Shown one piece after another: positions 17,802 to 26,038 of a DNA stretch of 48,519 nt. The first letter of the stretch is position 1; each line of letters begins with the position of its first letter. The translations under genes were made by a program, and so were the position numbers. Origin of the DNA: Fischerella muscicola SAG 1427-1 = PCC 73103 (GTDB taxonomy: Bacteria; Cyanobacteriota; Cyanobacteriia; Cyanobacteriales; Nostocaceae); NCBI RefSeq assembly GCF_000317245.1, contig NZ_AJLJ01000246.1:1-48519 (forward strand). Reading direction: 5' to 3'. The notes below the pieces were generated by a model. The model worked only from the letters and a program-made list of their open reading frames with translations. It was not told where the DNA came from and made no database searches.

Positions 17802-17806
17802 CTCCT
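17802..17806 (-). promoter_or_regulatory. Ribosome binding site that fixes a TTG start
   Basis: AGGAG on the minus strand lies 7 nt before the TTG at 17792-17794. It is the only good site near the signal peptide of the porin, and it decides the start. Confidence 0.7.
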
Positions 17807-17823
17807 GCAATTCTGTCTCAGAA

Positions 17824-18255
17824 TTACTGAGTTACAAGTTTTTGTTCTTCCTGTTTGCCAGTAGAACCTTGAGTACCCAGTTGAATCAGTTCTACTTTAT
17901 ACCCATCTGGGTCTTCTACAAAAGCAATGACTGTAGAACCATGTTTCATTGGCCCTGGTTCTCGTACTACCTTCCCACCACGTTTTTTAATTTCTTCACA
18001 CGTAGCATAAATATCATCGACTCCGATAGCAATGTGTCCGTAAGCATTACCCAAATCATACTTATCCACGCCCCAGTTATAAGTTAATTCAATAACTGTG
18101 TGGTCACTTTCCTCACCATAACCAATAAAAGCCAGAGTAAATTCTCCGCCTGGATAATCTTTTTGCCGCAGCAATTTCATTCCCAAAACATCACAGTAGA
18201 ACTTCAACGATTCTTCCAAATTGCCAACGCGCAGCATTGTGTGTAGGAGTCGCAT
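17824..18255 (-). CDS. gloA: Lactoylglutathione lyase (glyoxalase I)
   Basis: GloA isomerises the hemithioacetal of methylglyoxal and glutathione to S-lactoylglutathione. The 143-aa protein has the paired betaalphabetabetabeta folds. The four metal ligands are visible: His5 in LLHTMLRVG, the Glu in TVIELTYNWG, the His in AYGHIAIGV and the Glu in YKVELIQLG. The acidic EDPDGYKVEL motif is typical. It lies upstream of the porin gene in the same direction. The length is normal. Confidence 0.95.
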   Translation of the reverse strand: MRLLHTMLRVGNLEESLKFYCDVLGMKLLRQKDYPGGEFTLAFIGYGEESDHTVIELTYNWGVDKYDLGNAYGHIAIGVDDIYATCEEIKKRGGKVVREPGPMKHGSTVIAFVEDPDGYKVELIQLGTQGSTGKQEEQKLVTQ

Positions 18256-18431
18256 AACTATCTCCGGTTGTGGTGATTGGTCGTGATTATTCTCTAAATA
18301 TTCTAAACTGCCAAGCGTTTACGTGTTGTTAAGAGAGCTAGAGATAAACGCAGCTGAGTGTGCCTTAGCGATTTTAATTTTTTGTGCGTGCGATCGCATT
18401 TAAGTTTAAATCAAAACAAGTTGTCGTTAGA

Positions 18432-18471
18432 GCACAACAAGCTGTAGTTACGACACAACTTGTTGCTGTGC
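18432..18471 (-). terminator. Hairpin downstream of the radical SAM gene
   Basis: GCACAACAAG (18432-18441) pairs with CTTGTTG plus CTGTGC (18459-18471) with a small bulge. It lies 13 bp beyond the stop codon at 18484. On the minus strand the right side is only moderately T-rich, so terminator function is likely but not certain. Confidence 0.5.
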
Positions 18472-18483
18472 CAAACCTATCTC

Positions 18484-19110
18484 CTAATCTCCCAATTCCA
18501 ACTTTCCCCGGTAGCCAGTTACAAGTCGGCTACCATCTTTAAAAATATGAATTTCGATTTGATCGCTTGCCCAAGAAATGTTATCTTGCAAAGCTGGATT
18601 AAAGACGTGAACCCTTTGATTGCTAGATGACACAGGAGAGTCGGGTGAGTTTAGGGCGAGTGATTGAATGTAGGGGCCATCAATAAGTATATCTAACTGG
18701 TCTAATAATTCTTGAGAGCCAGCTGGAGCGTATTCAGATTGTAATTGCTCTAAAGTAAAACCACTAAATGACATGACGTTGAGTCCCACCGCTTTAACTT
18801 TGCGGGCCACACTTGCCAACGCCGCCGCTTGCCAAAAGGGTTCACCACCAGAAAAAGTCACACCTTGATTGCGGGGATTACTGAGAATTTTTTCTGCCAG
18901 ATGATCTATGTTTACAAGTTGATTAATCTCAAATGACCAAGATTCTGTATTAAAGCAACCTGGACATTCTCGCAAGCATCCTTGTACCCAAACTACAGCA
19001 CGACATCCAGGGCCATTCACTTCAGATTCATCTACATAGCCCATAATATTGAGATATCCGGCAGGAATCTGCATTAGTGACATGTATGAGTCGGTTTTAT
19101 TTTGAGTCAT
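18484..19110 (-). CDS. Radical SAM protein, NrdG-like activase, stand-alone
   Basis: The 208-aa protein resembles the anaerobic ribonucleotide reductase activating enzyme (NrdG) and related 7-carboxy-7-deazaguanine-type small radical SAM proteins. The cluster motif CLRECPGC gives Cys45, Cys49 and Cys52 (CxxxCxxC), preceded by GPGCRAVVWVQG. GVTFSGGEPFWQ near residue 88 is the SAM-binding GGE motif. I use the ATG at 19110 (MTQNKTDSYM); a longer ORF reaches 19320 but its N-terminal 70 residues look non-coding. No nrdD or other glycyl-radical enzyme gene is beside it, so its target is unknown. Confidence 0.82.
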   Translation of the reverse strand: MTQNKTDSYMSLMQIPAGYLNIMGYVDESEVNGPGCRAVVWVQGCLRECPGCFNTESWSFEINQLVNIDHLAEKILSNPRNQGVTFSGGEPFWQAAALASVARKVKAVGLNVMSFSGFTLEQLQSEYAPAGSQELLDQLDILIDGPYIQSLALNSPDSPVSSSNQRVHVFNPALQDNISWASDQIEIHIFKDGSRLVTGYRGKLELGD

Positions 19111-19580
19111 AGTTTTTTCTCTGTAACGAATGTATATACACTCAGTTAAGTATTGATATTGAGGAAACTGCACCGAGTCTTTTTCAACATGCAACTGCGG
19201 TTGACAGAGTACTGCTTGCAGGCTACAGGTAAAAGATGAAGAACTTGTGAGGAGAGCGAGCGAGGAAGGAGGGGACAAGGGAAACAAACGATTAATTGAT
19301 TTCCAAGGAACAAGCAACAATTAACTATTTTTAAATTTATCGATGTGTATCTAGGTTGAACTGTGGTTTGAGACACAGAAACTGAACGATTCGGAACTAC
19401 GATAAATTCTGCCTGAGTATGTGATACCCAATCTTCAACCCCTAATCCCTAACCCCTAAAATCTTCGTTAATCTCTGCCTCAAGCATCCCCCAACAGCCT
19501 ATGCTAGATAGTCGAGCCAGCCACTGTGAGTGTTTGTGTTCAGCGGTAAGAACTAATTCACAAAAAGGACAAAGAAATAG
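19111..19580. other. Intergenic region between the radical SAM gene and eno
   Basis: The 470 bp hold the two divergent promoters. No gene is supported. AAGGA at 19565-19569 lies 11 nt before the eno start and may be its ribosome binding site. Confidence 0.45.
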
Positions 19581-20861
19581 ATGATTGATACTGCCATTGA
19601 AGCAATTGTGGCTCGCGAAATTCTTGACTCGCGGGGTAGACCAACAGTAGAAGCAGAAGTACATTTAATCAATGGTGCTGTGGGACTAGCGCAGGTTCCG
19701 AGTGGTGCGTCAACCGGCACTTTTGAAGCCCACGAATTACGTGATGGAGACAAAAGCCGTTATGGGGGTAAGGGAGTACTCAAGGCAGTGCAAAATGTCA
19801 AGGATATAATTGTCCCGAAATTACTACACATGGATGCCCTTAATCAGGAATTCCTTGACCGCACGATGATCACTCTCGATGGTTCTCCTAACAAGTCTAA
19901 TCTGGGTGCGAATGCGATTTTGGCTGTTTCTCTAGCAGCAGCTAAAGCAGGGGCTGAATCTTTAGATATTCCCTTGTATCGTTATTTGGGTGGACCTTTG
20001 GCGAATTTGTTACCTGTGCCATTAATGAATGTAATTAATGGTGGCGCCCATGCAGCAAATAATGTGGATTTTCAAGAATTTATGATTGTTCCCATCGGAG
20101 CGTTGTCTTTCCGAGAAGCGTTACGATGGGGTGCGGAGGTATTCGCCACCCTCAGCCAGGTTTTGGATGAGAAGGGTTTACTTACTGGTGTGGGAGATGA
20201 AGGCGGTTTTGCACCTAATTTAGAGTCAAATCAGGTAGCTTTAGAATTGCTGGTTGCTGCGATTGAAAAAGCTGGTTACAAGCCAGGGGAACAAGTAGCT
20301 TTGGCGTTGGATGTGGCTGCTAGTGAGTTTTACAAAGATGGGCAGTATGTTTATGATGGTAAGCCCCACTCACCAGCTGAGTTTGTTGATTATCTTGGAC
20401 AACTAGTTGACCAATATCCGATTGTCTCAATTGAAGATGGGTTGCACGAGGAAGACTGGCAAAATTGGCAGTTACTCACCCAGAAATTAGGCGATCGCGT
20501 CCAGTTGGTAGGAGATGATTTGTTTGTTACGAACGCCACTCGCCTGCAAAAAGGTATTGATCTGAAAGCTGGTAACGCAATTCTGATTAAACTCAATCAA
20601 ATTGGTTCACTCACCGAAACTTTGGAAACCATTGATTTAGCAACTCGCAACGGTTTGCGATCAGTGATCAGCCATCGTTCTGGCGAAACAGAAGACACAA
20701 CAATCGCTGATCTCGCTGTCGCCACTCGTGCTGGTCAAATCAAAACAGGTTCTCTGTGTCGTAGCGAACGGGTGGCAAAATACAACCGCTTGCTACGAAT
20801 TGAAGATGAATTAGGCGATCGCGCCGTGTATGCCGGTGTGGTAGGTATGGGGCCAAAATAG
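19581..20861 (+). CDS. eno: Enolase
   Basis: Enolase interconverts 2-phosphoglycerate and phosphoenolpyruvate. The 426-aa protein matches the family from end to end: AREILDSRGRPTVE, SGASTGTFEAHELRDGD, GGAHAANNVDFQEFM, VGDEGGFAPNLES, the metal ligands in SIEDGLHEEDW and LVGDDLFVTN, the catalytic lysine in AILIKLNQIGSLTE, and SHRSGETEDTTIADLA. The start MIDTAIEAIVAREI is normal. Its stop codon touches the left arm of a 31-bp inverted repeat shared with convergent argC. Confidence 0.98.
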   Translation: MIDTAIEAIVAREILDSRGRPTVEAEVHLINGAVGLAQVPSGASTGTFEAHELRDGDKSRYGGKGVLKAVQNVKDIIVPKLLHMDALNQEFLDRTMITLDGSPNKSNLGANAILAVSLAAAKAGAESLDIPLYRYLGGPLANLLPVPLMNVINGGAHAANNVDFQEFMIVPIGALSFREALRWGAEVFATLSQVLDEKGLLTGVGDEGGFAPNLESNQVALELLVAAIEKAGYKPGEQVALALDVAASEFYKDGQYVYDGKPHSPAEFVDYLGQLVDQYPIVSIEDGLHEEDWQNWQLLTQKLGDRVQLVGDDLFVTNATRLQKGIDLKAGNAILIKLNQIGSLTETLETIDLATRNGLRSVISHRSGETEDTTIADLAVATRAGQIKTGSLCRSERVAKYNRLLRIEDELGDRAVYAGVVGMGPK

Positions 20862-21018
20862 GGATCAGGGATCGGGGATTGGGGATCGGGGAAAGGGGAT
20901 TGGGAAGAAACTTGTTAAATAATTCTCCCTTGTCCTCCTTGTCCTCCTTGTCCTCCTTGTCCTCCTTGTCCTCCTTGTCCTCCTTGTCCCCGATCCCCAA
21001 TCCCCGATCCCTGATCCC
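20861..21018. repeat. Composite STRR element filling the eno/argC gap
   Basis: The arms at 20861-20891 and 20988-21018 are perfectly complementary over 31 bp, built from GGGATCG and GGGATTG units. The 96-nt spacer contains six exact TTGTCCTCC copies at 20930-20983. The left arm shares its first base with the eno stop codon; the right arm ends 2 bp before the argC stop at 21021-21023. It probably also serves as a bidirectional terminator. Confidence 0.93.
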
Positions 21019-21020
21019 CA

Positions 21021-22079
21021 TTATGGATAAAAGCCTAACTTCGGTAATCCCAAAGTTTCATCCCAGTCCATCATGATATTCATACACTGAATTGCTTGAC
21101 CTGCTTGTCCTTTGATGAGGTTGTCGATCGCTGACATGACGATCGCTCTGCCTGTACGTGGGTCAACTTCTATACCGATATAACAGAGATTACTACCACA
21201 AGCCCATTTAGTTTGGGGATAAATACCAGGATCACAAATTCTCACCCAAGGAGAGTTGCGATAAAAAGCTCTGTAAATGGTAATTAAGTCATCTCTGACT
21301 AAGCCAGGATCGCGTAAAGAAGCATACACCGTGGATAAAATACCGCGTACCATCGGGATGAGATGCGGAGTAAATTGGATAGTGAGTTCATGACCTGCTA
21401 ATTCGCTGCAAATCTGCTCAATTTCCGGTGTATGACGGTGACGGGCAACACCATAAGCTGTGAGGGAGTTATCTGCTTCGGCTAACAACATGTTAATTTT
21501 AGCTTCCCGTCCGCCGCCCGATGTGCCAGATTTAGCATCAATAATGGCTGTTTCGGGGATGATTAACCCTTGTTTGAGGAGTGGCGAGAGTGCAAGCAGA
21601 CTGGCGGTAGGATAGCAACCAGGACACCCGACTAATTGGGCTTCAGCAATGCGATCGCGATACAATTCTGGTAGTCCATACACTGCTGTTGCGGCAGTAG
21701 CAGTATCTTGCCGTTGTTTACCGTACCAAGCTGTGTAATTTGCCAAGTTGCTAAATCGATAGTCAGCACTCAAATCGAGTACTTTACATCCTTTTTCTAG
21801 TAACTTTGGAGCAAGTTGGCAAGCCAGACCATTCGGTACAGAGAGAAAAACTACTTCACAACGGTGAGCAATAATTTCTGGATCAACTGCTTCTATCGAT
21901 AGATTGACTGTATGAGCCAAATGTGGATATATCTCCCCAAACGGCTTACCAGCAGTGCTATCACCACCTAAGTAAACAAGTTCTACTTCTGGATGATCAA
22001 TCAGTAGACGCACCAACTGAACACCACCATAGCCTGACGCGCCTACAATCCCAACGGGTACGCGTCTCAAATTGCCCAT
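21021..22079 (-). CDS. argC: N-acetyl-gamma-glutamyl-phosphate reductase
   Basis: ArgC reduces N-acetylglutamyl 5-phosphate to the semialdehyde with NADPH in arginine synthesis. The 352-aa protein starts with the nucleotide-binding VGIVGASGYGGVQLVRLL. The catalytic cysteine is Cys155 in VGCPGCYPTASLLAL. KSGTSGGGREAK, then RHRHTPEIEQ, then FTPHLIPMVRGIL are all family blocks. The length is normal for the cyanobacterial (type 1) form. It is monocistronic and convergent with eno. Confidence 0.97.
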   Translation of the reverse strand: MGNLRRVPVGIVGASGYGGVQLVRLLIDHPEVELVYLGGDSTAGKPFGEIYPHLAHTVNLSIEAVDPEIIAHRCEVVFLSVPNGLACQLAPKLLEKGCKVLDLSADYRFSNLANYTAWYGKQRQDTATAATAVYGLPELYRDRIAEAQLVGCPGCYPTASLLALSPLLKQGLIIPETAIIDAKSGTSGGGREAKINMLLAEADNSLTAYGVARHRHTPEIEQICSELAGHELTIQFTPHLIPMVRGILSTVYASLRDPGLVRDDLITIYRAFYRNSPWVRICDPGIYPQTKWACGSNLCYIGIEVDPRTGRAIVMSAIDNLIKGQAGQAIQCMNIMMDWDETLGLPKLGFYP

Positions 22080-22382
22080 GATAATAAGATCCTTATCCGC
22101 TTTTGGTTAACCTGTTGTCAGCTATCAACAATTGACGTTTTAGCTCAAAGCTATTAGCTCCTAGCATATGACGGTGCAAGATTGAATGCTAACCCCTGAT
22201 GATTGTTGAACTGTTACAGAATTTGAGTACTAAAACCTAATTTTAGCGGTAGACTTTTCGCTATGTTATATGAAAAATAACTCATCTCACGGCGCATGAA
22301 AACATGACCAATGACTAATGACTAGGGTACAATCTGAGAAACAGGATTTGTTAAAAAAATTTACCTTTAGTAGCTAAAATCT
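22080..22382. other. Intergenic region between argC and ribBA
   Basis: The 303 bp carry divergent promoters. No FMN riboswitch core was recognised before ribBA. A CAATGACTAATGACTAG tandem scrap at about 22310-22325 is a low-copy repeat often seen in this order. Confidence 0.4.
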
Positions 22383-24086
22383 GTGTCTGAGATCAAGACA
22401 ACTTCAACCCAAGCCTTTGAATTTGATTCAATTGACGCCGCTTTGGCAGATTTGAAAGCTGGCCGTGTCATTGTGGTAGTAGATGACGAAAACCGAGAAA
22501 ATGAAGGCGATTTGATTTGTGCTGCTCAATTTGCGACTCCAGACACAATCAATTTCATGGCGGTAGAAGCGCGGGGGTTGATTTGTCTAGCAATGACGGG
22601 CGATCGCCTTGATGAATTAGACTTGCCTTTAATGGTGAGTAATGTTGTTACCGAAAGTCATAATACTACATACGACAATCAGACTGCCTTTACTATAAGT
22701 ATAGATGCAGGCTTTCATCTAGGTGTAACTACGGGTATTTCTGCGGAAGACCGTGCTAAAACTATCCAAGTTGCTATTAACCCCACCACAAAACCCAGCG
22801 ATTTACGCCGCCCTGGTCACATCTTCCCTATTCGTGCTAAGGAGGGAGGTGTCTTAAAAAGAGCCGGACATACAGAAGCAGGTGTTGATTTAGCTCGATT
22901 AGCAGGGCTGTACCCAGCTGGAGTCATTTGTGAGATTCAGAATCCTGATGGCTCGATGGCGCGATTACCACAATTAATTAAGTATGCTCAACTGCATAAC
23001 TTGAAGATTATCAGTATTGCGGACTTAATCAGCTACCGTCTTCAGCATGATCGCCTGATTATTCGCGAAACTGTCACCAAATTGCCCAGTCACTTCGGAC
23101 AATTTAATATTTATGCGTATCGTCATACATTGGATAATACTGAGCATGTAGCGATTGTTAAAGGCGATCCAGCGACCTTTAAAGATGAGGCGGTGATGGT
23201 GCGAATGCACTCAGAATGCTTAACAGGTGACGCTTTGGGTTCTCTGCGTTGTGATTGTCGGATGCAACTACAAGCAGCCTTGAAAATGATTGAAAGTGCG
23301 GGTAAAGGTGTTGTAGTATACTTACGCCAAGAAGGACGAGGAATCGGACTGATTAATAAATTAAAAGCCTACTCATTACAAGATATGGGTCTGGATACAG
23401 TTGAGGCTAATGAGCGTTTGGGATTTCCGGCGGATTTGCGTAACTACGGCATGGGAGCGCAAATGCTCATGGATTTAGGTGTACATCAAATACGTTTAAT
23501 TACTAATAATCCCCGTAAAATTGCGGGGTTAAAAGGTTATAGTCTGGAAGTAGTTGATCGCGTACCATTATTAATTGAAGCTAATGACTACAACTCCTAT
23601 TACCTGAGTACAAAAGCGACAAAGTTGGGTCACATGCTGTTGCAAACATATTTGCTGACAATGGCGATCCACTGGGAAGATGATCCAGAAGCAGTGACAG
23701 AACGCTACGAACGCTTGGAAAAACTGCGCCATTTAGCGAAAAATCATGATTTATTGTTACAAGAAGAAGCACGTCCCTTAGCGATCGCCTTGTTTGACAA
23801 ACCATCTTTAACAGTACATCTGGGATTTGATCAACCACAACTAGCAACTCATGACTGGTACAAACAAAAAAATCATCCTTACGTGCAAGCGATCGGGCAA
23901 ATTCTTGATTATGTTGTCAGTCTACCTTATGTACAAAAGCTAGAGTTTTTGATTTCTCCTGGTATAGATCCCCTGAGTAATCTGCAAGTGCAACTAGACC
24001 GCCAAACTTTCTCAGCAGATACCTCACCTTCGTCCATTTGTTGTGAACACTTAGAAACACAGAAAATATATAGTTTTCATCTTTAA
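22383..24086 (+). CDS. ribBA: Bifunctional RibBA (DHBP synthase / GTP cyclohydrolase II)
   Basis: The protein makes both early precursors of riboflavin. Residues 1-205 are 3,4-dihydroxy-2-butanone 4-phosphate synthase, with the acidic DDENRENEGDL (34-44) and RRPGHIFPI (142-150). Residues about 225-400 are GTP cyclohydrolase II, with zinc ligands Cys279, Cys290 and Cys292, then YLRQEGRGIGL and TNNPRKIAGL. The remaining 165 residues are a C-terminal extension without motifs I know, also seen in other cyanobacterial RibBA. The start is GTG (MSEIKTT). It ends 8 bp from the convergent amidase gene. No riboswitch was recognised upstream. Confidence 0.95.
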   Translation: MSEIKTTSTQAFEFDSIDAALADLKAGRVIVVVDDENRENEGDLICAAQFATPDTINFMAVEARGLICLAMTGDRLDELDLPLMVSNVVTESHNTTYDNQTAFTISIDAGFHLGVTTGISAEDRAKTIQVAINPTTKPSDLRRPGHIFPIRAKEGGVLKRAGHTEAGVDLARLAGLYPAGVICEIQNPDGSMARLPQLIKYAQLHNLKIISIADLISYRLQHDRLIIRETVTKLPSHFGQFNIYAYRHTLDNTEHVAIVKGDPATFKDEAVMVRMHSECLTGDALGSLRCDCRMQLQAALKMIESAGKGVVVYLRQEGRGIGLINKLKAYSLQDMGLDTVEANERLGFPADLRNYGMGAQMLMDLGVHQIRLITNNPRKIAGLKGYSLEVVDRVPLLIEANDYNSYYLSTKATKLGHMLLQTYLLTMAIHWEDDPEAVTERYERLEKLRHLAKNHDLLLQEEARPLAIALFDKPSLTVHLGFDQPQLATHDWYKQKNHPYVQAIGQILDYVVSLPYVQKLEFLISPGIDPLSNLQVQLDRQTFSADTSPSSICCEHLETQKIYSFHL

Positions 24087-24094
24087 AGGCAATT

Positions 24095-25072
24095 TCACGA
24101 TATCGGCTGACGGAAAGAATGAAGTAAATTAAAAAACTTATCAAAATCAAAACTGCGGGGATCAATTCTTGTACCTGAACGATCAACAGCTCGATGGGTA
24201 GTAATGCGCTCATCTGGAACACTACTCTGAGCAATTAACCAAGCTAGAGAATAATATTGTGCATCGGTGTAACCAATGTGATACGGTTCATTGTTACGAC
24301 CTTCTGGTGGTGTTTCTAGAGAAACATGATAAGCAAAATTATTTACAGATGGTTCTAAACCAGGATTAGTTTGTACAGTTTCTAGTCCGTTTGATCCATC
24401 AAAAACTGAGTTGCCAGCACCAAAAGCACGTTTATCCGGTGGAACTATATAGATAATTGTCCCATCTAGCGTAATCAAGCTATGGTAACTGACTTGCTTC
24501 TTGTCATCAGTGTGAGGTGTTTGGAAGGTATTAATCGCACTAGATGCAGAATCACTTGTTTCATGAAGTACTATGATGGCTTGATTGTTAATCGGTACAC
24601 CATTGATATCTGTGGTAAAACGTTCTCCATAATTACTTGGGTTAGCTAAAGCAATTTCATAACTAGGTGTATATTGTTTAAAAGCTTTAGTAGTTTTAAA
24701 CGAATATTGAGGAATTTTTTGTAATTGTTCTGCCTGCTTATTAGTTGATACAGGTTTATTAGTAGAAGCTTGATTAACTGATGGTGTTGGAGAACTTTGC
24801 AGTTTGTCTGCTTGTTTATTCTTTGATTCAAGCTTGGGAGTGGGACTAGTCTTTGTTAATGATTTAGAAAAGTCTTGAAATTCCTCTTCTTGCTCGTTCG
24901 CTGCTTGTAGCTGGACTTTGGCTGGACTCCAAGCAGTAGGATCTACATCTGTATTTGATGTGTTGCTGCTGTTTTGCTGTAAATTTGCTTTCCCTACTAC
25001 AAGCACAACAGTTAAAGATATAAGCATCAAAGAAATTAGTAGCAATCTATTAATCCAGACGCTAAAACTCAT
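24095..25072 (-). CDS. N-acetylmuramoyl-L-alanine amidase (Amidase_2), exported
   Basis: The 325-aa protein has an N-terminal membrane or signal segment (LLLISLMLISLTVVLVVG). A Ser/Thr/Lys/Gln-rich linker runs to about residue 120 with repeats such as KQAEQLQ and KQADKLQ. An amidase_2 / PGRP-type domain follows. Its zinc ligands are probably the His in IIVLHETSDSA and THRAVDRSGTRIDP, with YHSLITLDGTIIY and FAYHVSLETPP as fold markers. It should cut the amide between MurNAc and L-Ala in the periplasm. It ends 8 bp from convergent ribBA, leaving no room for a separate terminator. Confidence 0.87.
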   Translation of the reverse strand: MSFSVWINRLLLISLMLISLTVVLVVGKANLQQNSSNTSNTDVDPTAWSPAKVQLQAANEQEEEFQDFSKSLTKTSPTPKLESKNKQADKLQSSPTPSVNQASTNKPVSTNKQAEQLQKIPQYSFKTTKAFKQYTPSYEIALANPSNYGERFTTDINGVPINNQAIIVLHETSDSASSAINTFQTPHTDDKKQVSYHSLITLDGTIIYIVPPDKRAFGAGNSVFDGSNGLETVQTNPGLEPSVNNFAYHVSLETPPEGRNNEPYHIGYTDAQYYSLAWLIAQSSVPDERITTHRAVDRSGTRIDPRSFDFDKFFNLLHSFRQPIS

Positions 25073-26030
25073 ATGTTTAAAAATAAAAATATTGCTTAAA
25101 TTTATACTAATATATTCGCATTAATAGAAAATTATTTACTATCACAACCTTTTAGAAAAACAGATTTTCATGCAAGGCTCATGAAATTTTTTCATTGGGA
25201 CTGATTACCTACGGTAGGCGCGTAGTGACTTCACATAAGTAGCCGATGCAGAGTCTAGTGCCTTCTGCTCTCTGTGTATTTTTGTAAAAAATATAACTAA
25301 TGTCACTTGGAAAATCACCTTAAGAGGCGATCGCCTTTACAAAATCTCTATTGACGCAAGCTCCAAATTACCGTACGAAAAGAATAGGTATATAGGATTG
25401 TAGAGATAAGTTGACAAACTAGGCACTGTCAGGAGGTTCGGAAGAATTCCGGATAGTTCTATGAATACTAGAAGAGACAGTCAGTTAACCACTAGTTCTT
25501 ATATATTTATGTTAATTCACGAATTTAAATGGTTACTTAAGATACCTATAAAAAAATAACATACAAAATTGAGCAATTAGCTTCCCTTTTTTTCCGCAAT
25601 TGCCCCAAAGACAACTGAATATACATTGTGTACGGTTTAACTAGGCAATAAGTAATCGGCATCTTTCACAATGGATGCTCTCTATCGCGACGAAATTTTA
25701 TATTTATAGTATTGTCTTGCTCCTATGACTCCAAAACACACCAAGCTCAAATTCCCTCTGTTGCAATATCTGAATCAGCCTTTGTTTAGTTCTAATACCA
25801 AATTGGTATTGAATCCTCGACGCTTCGCTCATCTCTACAGAATAGAACTTCTCAAAAAATGCTGGACAAGGGAATGTGATGCCAAGGGGCCTTTTTCTAG
25901 TTAGGGGATAGGGGATCCGGGAATTAGGAGGACAAGGAAGACAAGGAGGACAAGGAGGACAAGGAGGACAAGGAAGCAATCTTTCTCTCTTGTCTCCCCC
26001 CTCTCCCTGGTCTCCCGTATCCCTCATCCC
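25073..26030. other. Long intergenic region (958 bp) upstream of the amidase gene
   Basis: No protein gene is supported. From left to right it holds an A/T-rich amidase promoter region, a CTACGGTAGGCGCGTAG dispersed repeat (about 25207-25258), a stem-loop candidate (25425-25481), an A/T-rich stretch to about 25700, and a composite STRR element next to the symporter stop codon. A 107-codon minus-strand ORF at 25704-26027 is a translated repeat (CPPCPP) and is not accepted. Confidence 0.55.
25425..25481 (+). ncRNA. Possible small structured RNA
   Basis: ACTGTC (25425-25430) pairs with GACAGT (25476-25481) and encloses an inner hairpin CGGAA-GAA-TTCCG (25439-25451). It stands in a long gap, far from both flanking genes. 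No promoter or terminator is clear and no family is recognised, so this is only a candidate. The strand is not certain. Confidence 0.2.
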
Positions 26031-26038
26031 CTATCCCC
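25904..26038. repeat. Composite STRR element overlapping the symporter stop codon
   Basis: GGGGATAGGGGAT (25904-25916) is complementary to ATCCCCTATCCCC (26026-26038). The spacer carries about five GGACAAGGA-type 9-mers. The right arm covers the last codon and the TAG stop (26031-26033) of the symporter gene. Confidence 0.85.

Noticed and set aside
19111..19320. 70-residue N-terminal extension of the radical SAM protein
   Set aside because: The extension lacks family features and is Ser/Leu-rich; the internal ATG at 19110 gives the normal start.
20930..20983. Tandem 9-mers as a possible CRISPR array
   Set aside because: The units are 9 bp with no spacers, so it is a simple tandem repeat.
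20740..21076. Overlapping ORFs across the eno/argC gap
   Set aside because: Their sequences (EDKEDKEDK and SSLSSLSSL) are tandem-repeat translations on either strand.
22080..22382. FMN riboswitch before ribBA
   Set aside because: The conserved FMN riboswitch core segments were not found in this 303-bp region.
23917..24234. Minus-strand ORF across the ribBA/amidase junction
   Set aside because: It is a shadow of ribBA and the amidase 3' ends, which both have strong family matches.
25704..26027. Minus-strand 107-codon ORF rich in CPPCPP
   Set aside because: It is the translation of TTGTCCTCC-type 9-mers and flanking repeat arms, with no protein family features.
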